Source: Pigoraptor vietnamica (taxonomy: Eukaryota; Opisthokonta; Filasterea). From it: a stretch of 17,704 nucleotides of DNA. The DNA lies in assembly GCA_943704525.1 (NCBI GenBank), contig CALSCQ010001508.1, forward strand, positions 1 to 17,704. Direction: 5' to 3'. Made by a program: the position numbers and the translations under genes. Positions 8,579 through 17,704 of this stretch are shown here, in pieces. The first letter of the stretch is position 1. Every line of letters starts with the position of its first letter. Under the pieces are notes generated by a model. It was not told the DNA's origin, ran no database searches, and saw only the letters and a list, made by a program, of their open reading frames with translations.

Positions 8579-9445
8579 ATGGGTCCAGCAATATCCATTC
8601 TGGGGAGTACCCTCGGGAAGCCGCGTCGTCCCATGGATCCGCACGAGGCCTTCTTGGTAGCCACCGACCCGACAAAGGAAAAGCTCCTCCTCGAATTGCA
8701 GAAGACGATGGGAATCGACCCAAGACACCTCAACATCGGAGTTGCCGGTCGCTCCGGAGTCGGCAAGTCAGTCCTCATCAACGCTTTCCTTCACACGAAT
8801 GTTGCAACGGCGGGCATTATCGCGTCGGCCACGCAGAATTTTCAGCGCTACGACATACCAGATGTGCCGCACGTGAAGATCTGGGAAATTCCCGGCGGCG
8901 GCATGGAATCGCAACCCGCAGAGACCTATTTTCGCGACAGGCGCCTCTACGCGTTCGACATCGTCTGCATCCTCTACAGCGGAAGGCTCGACGAAGTTGC
9001 GCTCAAGGTCGCCAAGGGCTGCCTCAAGTATGGGACGCCGTTTGTGTTCCTGCGCACGAAAAGCGGGGACATGGTGAGGGCGCACCGCCGGCTGAACCGC
9101 GACGTCGTGGACGAGAAGGCTGCCATTAAAGATGCACGGGAAATCGTTTCGCAGCACTTCTCCAACGAAGAAGCGTTCGGCCCGTTTCAGCACGTGCGTC
9201 ACTTCTTCGTCGACGCGCACGACATGTTGGACGGCGTGGGACCACGCTTCGAAGAGCAGGCGTGGCTCAAATGGATGCGCGATGCGTGCGAGCGACGTCG
9301 GTTGAAGAGCCCAAGCGAGCAGCCGCGTGCGGAAGAAGACGTCGACGCGCCCGCGACCGACAGTCGCAGCGAACCAAGCACAAACGAACACTCGAACGCC
9401 ACTGGGAATCCCATGGAGGCCAACGAGAGCGTGCTATGTGCGTGA
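8579..9445 (+). CDS. IRG-like (IIGP-type) GTPase B, altered switch motif
   Basis: This intronless 288-residue protein is a close paralogue of the minus-strand GTPase at 6911-7795. Long identical stretches include RLDEVALKVAKGCL, YGTPFVF and GDMVRAHRR. The P-loop is GRSGVGKS at 57-64. The G3 motif is WEIPGGG at 102-108, so the magnesium/water-coordinating Asp of DxxG is Glu here. G4-like RTKSGD is at 159-164. Residue 65 is Val where the paralogue has Thr. The N-terminus MGPAIS has Gly2 and Ser6, but Pro3 is excluded from the standard myristoylation pattern. The frame is open 25 codons further up, but without an ATG. The tail after about residue 240 is acidic and polar and differs from the paralogue. 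It could be a hydrolysis-impaired or regulatory partner; this is inference. Confidence 0.85.
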   Translation: MGPAISILGSTLGKPRRPMDPHEAFLVATDPTKEKLLLELQKTMGIDPRHLNIGVAGRSGVGKSVLINAFLHTNVATAGIIASATQNFQRYDIPDVPHVKIWEIPGGGMESQPAETYFRDRRLYAFDIVCILYSGRLDEVALKVAKGCLKYGTPFVFLRTKSGDMVRAHRRLNRDVVDEKAAIKDAREIVSQHFSNEEAFGPFQHVRHFFVDAHDMLDGVGPRFEEQAWLKWMRDACERRRLKSPSEQPRAEEDVDAPATDSRSEPSTNEHSNATGNPMEANESVLCA

Positions 9446-9867
9446 ATCTGCGGTTTCTAACGAATACAAGAGGATCAACCCCGCATGATGCGATGCGTGT
9501 AGTGAAACACATGGAGTGAGTTACGGTATTCGGTAAAGGTCAGGCGTCCGCCATCTCACGCATACTGTGAATCTTTCTTGAGACATTTACCCAAGTCCGC
9601 TGGCGTCTGCAAGTCTCTGCATTTACACACACACCGTTACTATGAACCCAGGACTCATGGCCGATGCATCGAAAAGCCCCTGAGGCCGGCATTGTGTTTT
9701 TGCCGAGCGCTCGGCAAAACATGACATCATCAAAATCCGGAACGAACTTTCCCGAGAACAAACGCGGCGCCCCAAAGCGAGTTTTCTGTTTTTGCGCAGC
9801 TCTGAAAGCTCCGTCTGCCCTCACACACACACAGACATACACACAATCGCTCCGTCGTCTCATAGTC
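9446..9867. other. intergenic region between GTPase B and PSME4
   Basis: This 422-bp region holds the 3' flank of GTPase B and the promoter and leader of PSME4. A perfect 22-bp palindrome is at 9698-9719, and a CRE-like TGACATCA follows at 9722-9729. I see no TATA box. A frame continuous with PSME4 exon 1 is open from an ATG at 9664, but its sequence is low in similarity to the family and rich in Thr/His from CA repeats. Confidence 0.55.
9698..9719. promoter_or_regulatory. perfect 22-bp palindrome upstream of PSME4
   Basis: The left half TTTTGCCGAGC is followed at once by its exact reverse complement GCTCGGCAAAA, with no loop. It lies 149 bp before the PSME4 ATG. A dimeric transcription-factor site is the simplest reading. 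The CGGCAAAA arm loosely recalls the yeast proteasome-gene element GGTGGCAAA, a weak similarity. Confidence 0.5.
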
Positions 9868-10315
9868 ATGGGGGATCCCGGCGGGGGCCGTCACGTGCGC
9901 CCGTGCCCGTACAATTCGCTGCTGCCGTACGCAGATGGTCTCGAACAGGAGGCAGACGCACTTTTTGCCGAGATTAAGGAAGGCCTCTCGGTGGCCGTGC
10001 AGTGCACAAGCCTGCGACCGGGCGTCACCTTCTGGACGCGGAGGCTAAACTTGTGAGTGTGCTGCGGCGGCTGTTTGCAGCATAGTGTGCTTGTTTGGTA
10101 GATGTGGCGCAATCCGTCGTGGCCTGTGACTTCCGAGATGCTGGCGACTTTCGACTACGCATCCGCTCACTTGGACATATTAGCACGCACACACATCACA
10201 CACACGCATGCACATGCACGCACGCACACACACACACACACATGCACGCACACACGCACATGCACGCACGCACACACATGCACACACAACCCAAACACAA
10301 ACACACACACACACA

Positions 10316-10403
<88 letters not shown>

Positions 10404-10733
10404 GAGTGCATTAGGTCAATCACTTCCCATTCCGCTTCTTGCGCTTTCGGCACTCGTTTGTTGCCACTAATCAAAGTGACTTTGTGCGCACACAGTTATC
10501 TCGATGTGTACAAGCACCGCCTGAGCGTCGATGAGCTCGTCGCGCTTGTGCGCACGTACTTTGAGCTGCTTATAGTGCCCGGCCTCGACTTCGGGCTGCA
10601 GCAGTCGTACGCGGCGACGCTCACGCGGCTGCTGAGGTGCGTGTGTGCCGGAACACGTGCCACAGCGTTGCGTAAGGGTCGTTGTATCAACAAGCACGCA
10701 TGCACGTGTTGCACATACGCACACACACACACT

Positions 10734-10770
<37 letters not shown>

Positions 10771-13700
10771 CGGAGTTATAATATCCCCTCGCCGAGTGTG
10801 GGACACACACGTGACACGGCATGCTGTTGGCGAGTGCAGGAAGGAGGAAATTCCGTCGTCTGCGCTCGTGATTCCCTGGCGCCCCCTATTCGACCTCATC
10901 AACTCGGTGCACTTTATCAGCAACCGAAGCGCCGTGTACCTGAAGAAGGAGTGGGTGGTCCGTCCGTGTGGGCTCGCATTCGCTGCCAGTCACTTTTGTG
11001 TCGCTGTAAAAACGTTGGTACCCAATTGCCTTATCGTCTCTCTCTCTCTCTCGCTTCTGTTTTCTGTCTCTCAAACGGGCCGGTGTACGCGCCATTACGC
11101 TTTAATCGTTAGCGCTACCCTACTTCGCTTGCATTCAATCCCTCTCTTCTTGCCTTTTGTGATCTGGAAGTAACTTGCGTTGCCACACTCTCAGGCAGCA
11201 TGGCGCCGCTCTCGTCACTCTCGTCGAGACTGCGCGCAGGTGCGTACACAAACGATGTGGAAGAGTCGGGTCGCCTTGCATCGTGTTTCACGGGGGGGCG
11301 CCGTGCGTCGTGTTCTGTGCTGTACTGCGTTTTCTTTATTCTGCGGCTTTCATGCTCCACTTGAGGATTGTAGTGTGTTCCCACTGACGCCCGTGTACTC
11401 TCGCTGTGCCAGTGGCGTCGATCCATACTTTCTTTGTCCCCCTCCACATATATGGTTAAACTGATCCGAGACGTCTCAGGTTCTTCGCTCCCAATGCGGC
11501 CGAAGAGATTCTCGCCGAACTTCGGCCGTTGTTCTGCATGCACGACGACCTCCTCTTCAAGGCCCACAGCTTCACGTGCCTCTTCCTCCCGACAAATCCT
11601 CCGCCAGGTGCGGACGTGCGCATGTTTTACGTGCATGCTGCGTGCATCGTTGTGCTTCAATGTATTTTCCGCGGTTGTCGTTTCTCTTGGAGGTACTTCC
11701 ATGCGCGCACGTGAGGCCTGCACCGCGACTCAAAACTGATTCGGCCACATACGTGCGCTTGCAGGTGCCGGTCCCTACGCTCCTTTCTGGGTTGAAGAAG
11801 TCCTTCGCTATTGGGAATTCGTGGACAACATGGTCGAGTGGGATCTGCAGTTTCTCTCTCTCTTCGCGCGCCTGGCGAAGGACTCTGTCGGTCGCTTTGA
11901 CTGGACGCCCTACATGCCGCGCCTGTTCACCAAGGTGTTGCGCGTGCTCGACGTCCCCGTCGGCGCCTTCTCCAAGTCCGAAGCGAGCACCGTCCACAAG
12001 TCGACGCTCCCCTCGCGCTACTCGTTTCTCCTCCCGACGGACCCGTCGATCAAAGCGTACGGCCGCGTCGTGTGTTGTGGTCGCCTGATTGTGAGCATGC
12101 TCGCGCCCGACGGAGTCGCTCAGGAGAAGCTGTCGGCGCTGCTGCGTGCGGTGGGCAACTTTTACCACCCGTCCAACAGCGGCTCGTGGTCTGCTCGACT
12201 CACCGGTTTCATGGGCGCGCTCGCGCGGGAAATGTCGCTCCGGCTGAGGGAAGAGTCGCGCGGGGACGCATCGAAGGTGCCCGCGCACGTGCGCCTGCGC
12301 AAGGCCGACAGGGAGGCGTTCGCGCGGTCCCTCGCCCCCGTCGTCCTGATGTCGCTCTACGCCAAATCGCCGTCGTCTGTGTTTGCTGCGACACTCTCCG
12401 TGAAGCACCTGTCTGTCATCGACCCGCAGTCGATTCTGCCGCCGCTGCTCGAGGCCGCGTACCCCGCCCTCGAAACGCTCACGGAGACGCACCGCACCAT
12501 CTCGACCATGTCGTGCCTTGCGGGCGTTGCGCCCGTACTCGCGCGGCGCGCCGTGTTCGCAGAGGGTCCCAGCCACATTCTGCCACTACTGCGACTCGCG
12601 CTTCCTGGCATTGACGTGATTGACGTCGTGAAGACGGAGGCGACGCTGCGCTTCATCGGTGCCGTGCTCATGTGCGTTCCCATCGTTGACCTGTCCCGTT
12701 GCGTGGATGACGCGTCCGCCGGTTCTCGCCGCGCGCGCGGCGGCGGTGACTTTGGTTACGAGGGCGCTGGCGAGGAGGAAGAGCGTCGCAGCCCCAGTGA
12801 GGCCGCGCACGACGCGATACAGTCGACCGCCATGTTCGAGGACTGGGTGTCGCAGTTGCTTGACCGCGTTTTTCTCTACATGGACCATCAGTTGGAGCAG
12901 ACGGAGGCGCGGCCGGGCATGCGCACGGGCGTGATGGCGGCCGCCGACGCGGCGATTGCGGGTCTGTTGGTCGTGACGATGGACCAGCTGTTCTCGCAGC
13001 TTTCGCCCCAGATTTACGAGATGGCGCTTGAGAAAGTGTGGCGGTGAGTGCGTGTGTCTGTCTGTGTGCCGGAGAGAAGAGAGGCAGGGGCGAGTGTATG
13101 TGATGTGTCGCTCGTGATCGCAGGACTCTTTTCACCTCAACGACATCCGATGATACATCTGTTGGGTCCTCTGCTTCACGTTGCATGCACGCACTTGTCA
13201 ACTTATCGTGACTGCCGTTTCGCAGGTTCGCCCAGTCGCACATCCGCCTCAATTCGGTCAAGCTCGCAGGCAAACTCTGCGCCGCGGCGTCCTTCGCGAA
13301 CCCCGCTCGCGCCGTCCCGCTGTTCGTCCCGTTTCTCGCGCAGCGGGTCGTGGACGCGCTCGAGCTGCCCGCGCTGCCCCCGTCCGATCTCTTCGCGATT
13401 CCGACGGGGGCAACTTCCGTTCCGATGGAGACTGGCGCCGGAGAGGACGCCGAGCTCAACGCGGACGTCAAGTGGAACGCGACCATCCTCCTGCACGTCG
13501 TCAAGGACACCGGGACGACGCTCATTCCGCAACTTGCCACGATCGGCCGTGTCGTCAACGCCGCCATGCACCCGCGCGCACCGTGGGAGCTTGCTCTGAT
13601 CGGAGGCAGGCTCTTGCGCAACACCCTCCGCGCGCTCGTGGCCGTTTACCCGAACGAGATGCGGGCGCTGTCCCCGGACTCCCCGCTGCTGTCTGGACAG

Positions 13701-16700
13701 GTGACGGGCGACGCCGAGTCCCTTCTGGACTTCTGGTCGTCGACGTATGGCGCAGCTACCCTCAAGATGGGATGGCACGAGCCTACGGACGCCGAGTGGG
13801 ACGCCGCCGTTGCTCTTGCGGAGGCGTTTGGTGCGCCGGCGCTGGCTCTGCTGAGGTCGCTTCCGACGGCAGACGTGCCAACAGAGTCAAGCGCTGTTGT
13901 GGCTGCGCGCGCGGCGATTCGGCGTGCGCTGGTCGTGGCGCGCGCTGTGGCGTCGTCGCTCTTGGCGTTTGTGCCCGACAGAGAGGAAGCGCACCACGGC
14001 GTTTCGCACGCGGGCGGCGAGGACGAAGAAGAAGAAGAAGAAGAGGCGGGTGAGATGGGTGCGCTGCGTGCGCGACGACTTAAGACGAGGCGCGCACCCC
14101 CGGCGCACATCTATGACAGGCTCGTGCAGGTGCGCGACGAGTGGCTGGATGCGCTTCACGCGGCCAGTGTCGGTCTGCCGAGGTTCGGAGAGGACGACAC
14201 GCGCTCGTTTCTGCTTCTCATCAAGCTGCTTGGGACGATGCTGTGCGACCAGGGAGTCAAGATGAAGGAGCGCGGCCGTTACCAGAAGGGGTACGAGCTG
14301 ATCAAGCGGGCCGTCACCGACGACACGCGCGCCCTGAAGCAGCACCCGCGCCCCGTGCTCCTCCTCCGCGCGAACCTGCAGCACATCACGCGGCAGCACG
14401 CTCTTCGGTCGTCGTGCGTGCAGGGGCCCAAGCAGGAGGCCCTGTTCCGTGACGTTCTCTCGCTCACAATGCATCGGTATGCGAGCGTGCGGAAGATTGC
14501 GCAGGGCGCGTTCAGGGACGTTGTCGTTCTGTTCCCGCGCTTCAAGGACCGCGCCTTCATGCGCCTGATTGACGTCATGCGGGAAGCGGCCGATCGGCCG
14601 CCGGAGGCCAAGGACGACCACTCGGCCGTTCAGGGCGCGCTGTACGTTCTCTTGGGGCGGACGATGCTGCGCACGGCGACGCGGCGGTGGGACCGCATGA
14701 GCGCGCTGGTGACGCACCTCGCGCGACTTGACGTCATCGAGCAGCACTCCATACAGGAGCTCGTGCGCAAGGTGTTCTACACGTTCACGGCCGAGTTTTA
14801 CACCATCCCTCTCTCGCAGACGCTGTCGGAGGCGTCCGTGCATGCAGGAGTCGCGCTCGTGGGCACACCCGCCGACGCGCGCATGACCGCGAACGGCGCC
14901 GAGCGCACGCGGCGTCGCTTTGAGAAGGCGGAGGGGCACTACCACGCGTTTGTCGAGACGCTCACGCGGATGGTGAACGCGGCCGGCCTACACTGGCGCT
15001 ACGAGAACAAGCTGGCCTTCCTTTTGATCATGCTCATTCGGCACGACCGCCCGACGCCCGTCGCTGTGACAGAGTGGGTCATGAAGGCGCTCGTGGGGGA
15101 CGCGCCGAGCGTGCGCCGTCTTGCCGTCGAGGCCGTCTCGACCATACTGTACTTCAACAAGCGCCGCTCGCCCAAGATGCGCCTGCCCATCTCCGAGACG
15201 ACTTTTCCCTCCGTGCGAAACAACCTCCTTCAGGACACGTGCGCGCAGTCGCAGGTGACGTCCCCGCTCGGTTGGCGTCTATCCAACGACTGGTATTCGT
15301 ACCACGCGGCGACGCTGCCCCGGACGGAGGAAGAGTACGCCGCGTGCTACTTTGTCGACAAGAACCACGAGGGATGGAACACGTTTCATCACAGCGGGCT
15401 GCTCGGGTATTCGTACGGCTCGCGTGGCGTGCGCGTGACGACGGAGCCGGCGAACCCATCGCGACACGCGGAGGCCGCCCGGCAGTTCGGACCGCTCGCA
15501 AACGGAATCCTCCCCGCCGGCGCTGGCGGCATGGAGGAGACGCCGACGTGGGAGCAGTACAGCGAGGGTGCCCTGAATGCGGTGAACAGCACGATCCTCG
15601 CCGCACTGCGGGACGGGGCGACGCTCGATCGCCTGTTCATGTTCCTCGACCAGGAGCGCGGGAAGGAGAGCGACACGGGCTTCAACGAGCCGCACGCGCA
15701 GATGTTCTTTGGGTTCTTCCGCAACTTTGAGGACGACGCGCTGTCCGTCATGCGCCCGCACATCGAGAAGCTGTGTGCGAGCACGCTCACGCACAGCCAG
15801 CGCGCCGCGTCCGAGGTGCTGTCGGGTCTGATACGCGGCATGAAGCACTGGCCTTGGGCGAAGCAGGAGGCGTGCTGGGCGTACTTGGCACCGCTCTTGC
15901 GAAAGGTGTTTGACGGCGCCAACAACGACACGATCAACGACTGGGTGGCGGCCGTGCGCTTCGCCGTGGTGAGCTAAGCATGCGGCGAGGATTTGCCGTG
16001 TTTGTGTGCGGGCGTGTGTGTGTGTGTGTTCGAAGCGGGAAAAGATCGTTGACGTAATCTCCCTCCTGTCGCCCGCAGTTTGACCGCGACCCGCGGCGCT
16101 TCCCTCACCTCGTATCTCTCCTCCTGGAGCCTCCGATCGATCCGTCGGGCTCTTCGTCGTCGTTCGCCGACTTCCGCCGCATGCAACTCGCGCACGTGTT
16201 GCTTGAGGAGCTGAGCTGGCGCGGTGCCGAGGCCTGCGCGGTCATGCTTGCGCGCCTGCTCCCGCACGCCGGACACCCGTACAAGCTTGTGCGCGAGCGC
16301 ATCGCCGCGTCCCTCTCGCTGATCATCCGCAACACGCAAGTGCCTGGGCGCACGCCGTGGATGTCGCCGGTGGGTGGCGTTGGCGGGCTCTAGTGGCACA
16401 TTCCGTTAGTGCTCAGAGTTGCGCGTGTGCTTTGAATAGGAGCGTGCGCTGTTGTCTGCTTGCTCATTCCATCTGGGTCGTTGCAGTTGGTGCTTGCGCT
16501 CGAGTCCGCAGGCGAGGCCATGCGACCGTCGGCGTTTGTGGCGCATCTCGTTCAGCACCTGTCCTCTCCGACGATTTCTGGGGCGCACACGGCTGGCTCC
16601 GTGGGGGTGGGTGGCACTCTGCGGTGTTCTGACATTCGGCAAGAGCAATGACACGCGCGCTCTCTCCTGTTGTCTCTCTCCACTTGTCTCGTGTATATCG

Positions 16701-17562
16701 TGTTTTTGTGCACTGCTCTTATGTCAAGCGACGAGTGTTTGTGCTCATGTGACGCCTCTCCGCAGTCCCAGTTTGTGGGGTCGCAGGCGAGCACGACCGG
16801 CGATTCCGAAGAAGATGAGCGTCTGCGCACGTGTAAGACGGGTGGGTGCCCTCGGTTTTGTGTGCTCCGAACATCATAGCAGGTTTCTCTCCAAACAACG
16901 TCAAAATAGTCACGTCATGCATGACCCTGTTGCTCCCACCTCGTGGAGTGTTTGAGTTTCGCGCACGCAGTCACTCACACGACATGCATGCCCCTCTGGC
17001 TCACTCGTATTGTGCTGTTACAATTCCGCGCAGTGCTCACGTGGCTGTCGACTGGCTTTTGGGGCGGATCGGCGCGCGCCAATTTGGCACACGCGCACAC
17101 TGTGCTTCCCGTTGCCATCGCACGATCGCAGGAGAGGATCAATGACGAGGCAAGCACTCGCACGCACGCACACAGTGACTTCGCACGTCATTCCCCTTTC
17201 CTGCCTCCCCCCCCCCCCGTTCTTTCTCCTACTTCCCTCTCACTCCCACCACTCCCACCCACCGACACACACAAAAACAAACACGCAACACAGAACGTAC
17301 TCGTCACGCATTACGCCTCTGCTTGCGCACGCTCTCACTCCATTTTTGCCGCATGCTTGTCGCACTTGGACTTGCGCTCATTCGTTCACTCTTCCGTGCT
17401 TCCCTTTCGCAGGAGTTGCAGCTGCTTGCCGGCCAGTCGATTGCACTGATATCGCAGGCGCCGATGGGGCCGTCCGACCTTCCCCGGATGATTGAGATGG
17501 CGCGCTCCATTCTCGGCATTCACTCGTGGCACGCGCGCATCGCCATTCTCCACTTTCTGCAG
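9868..17562 (+). CDS. PSME4: proteasome activator PA200/Blm10, 5' twelve exons (3' end outside window)
   Basis: PA200 is a HEAT-repeat dome that caps the 20S proteasome in the nucleus and promotes ubiquitin-independent degradation, including of acetylated histones. Exons are 9868-10052, 10496-10636, 10840-10950, 11195-11239, 11480-11607, 11765-13043, 13226-15968, 16079-16369, 16487-16606, 16766-16841, 17034-17149 and 17413-17562. All phases match and total 1,795 codons. Family landmarks in order are YNSLLPYADGLEQEAD (from residue 15), FWTRRLN, IPWRPLFDLI, FARLAKDSVGRFDWTPY, GNFYHPSNSGSW (near 335), PALETLTETHRTISTMSC, EGPSHILPLLRLALPG, SGLIRGMKHWPW, YKLVRERIAASLS and SWHARIAILHFLQ. Residues 895-903 are an added acidic run. 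The C-terminal part, with the YxA tail that docks on the proteasome, lies beyond the edge. Intron 11 has a GC donor. An upstream in-frame ATG at 9664 exists, but 9868 better matches family length. Confidence 0.95.
10184..10401 (+). repeat. (CA)n-rich tract in PSME4 intron 1
   Basis: It is imperfect CA/CG/TG sequence at first, then near-pure CA from about 10320, with a few AAA interruptions, to 10401. It occupies half of intron 1 (10053-10495) and ends about 95 bp before the acceptor. Confidence 0.95.
10719..10768 (+). repeat. (CA)n tract in PSME4 intron 2
   Basis: CA repeats with a CTCT interruption near 10733, pure from 10736 to 10768, lie inside intron 2 (10637-10839). It has the same sense-strand orientation as the tract in intron 1. 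Confidence 0.93.
17150..17412 (+). other. PSME4: GC-AG intron of PSME4 (intron 11)
   Basis: Exon 11 must end in phase 0 after GACGAG, and exon 12 begins GAGTTGCAGCTG after TTTCGCAG. No GT donor nearby gives phase 0, while GAG|GCAAGC is an excellent GC-type donor. The intron also contains a run of 12 C (17207-17218) and long pyrimidine stretches. Confidence 0.75.
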
Positions 17563-17592
17563 GTGCTGTGCTCGGTTATCTGTGCGTGCGTG

Positions 17593-17704
<112 letters not shown>

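Noticed and set aside
8479-9129. ATG at 8479 with a long open frame overlapping GTPase B
   Set aside because: It is out of frame with the clear GTPase, starts only 9 bp after the TATA box (before the likely transcription start), and its protein is a low-complexity shadow of the GTPase codons.
11572-12576. 334-codon minus-strand open frame opposite PSME4 exons 5-6
   Set aside because: It is Arg/Gly-rich antisense shadow of conserved PA200 sequence and spans a PSME4 intron without any domain of its own.

Overview
The window is nuclear DNA of a eukaryote, probably a single-celled one. The evidence is spliceosomal introns with GT(or GC)...AG ends and mostly GCAG acceptors, TATA boxes 30-120 bp before starts, GC-rich coding sequence read with the standard code, and long (AC/GT)n microsatellites in introns and between genes. 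The species cannot be fixed from sequence alone. A PA200/Blm10 proteasome activator, IRG-like GTPases and a thrombospondin-repeat-like membrane protein together would fit a holozoan, apusomonad or amoebozoan-type protist, but this is inference.

Layout, left to right. 1-811: no gene recognised. 812-2396 (+): five-exon Mpv17/PMP22-family membrane protein of 206 residues; intron 3 holds a 127-base pure (TG)n tract. 2397-3749: intergenic DNA whose last 400 bases form a very structured promoter, with a 79-bp perfect tandem repeat, five copies of an 18-base element in both orientations, four CCAAT boxes, short palindromes and a TATA box. 3750-5336 (+): three-exon (perhaps four-exon) gene for an unrecognised, probably nuclear 464-residue protein with a weak resemblance to the HSF DNA-binding domain. 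5337-6744: a TATA box, then open frames of unclear value ending in what looks like a frameshifted remnant of a type I membrane protein with a thrombospondin type 1-like module. 6911-7795 (-) and 8579-9445 (+): two intronless paralogous IRG-like GTPases, arranged head to head across a 783-bp region with a TATA box for each and a GT-rich tract between them. 9446-9867: short intergenic region with a perfect 22-bp palindrome. 9868 to the right edge (+): the first twelve exons (1,795 codons) of PSME4/PA200, cut off by the window edge inside intron 12.

PSME4 and the Mpv17-like gene are housekeeping-type genes. Between them lies accessory-looking material: the divergent GTPase pair, the decayed surface protein and the elaborate promoter. 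The most interesting unit is the GTPase pair. One member has a canonical DxxG switch motif and an N-myristoylation signal. The other has ExxG and a proline that disfavours myristoylation. This suggests an effector/regulator division like that of vertebrate IRGs, which is a hypothesis and not shown by the sequence.
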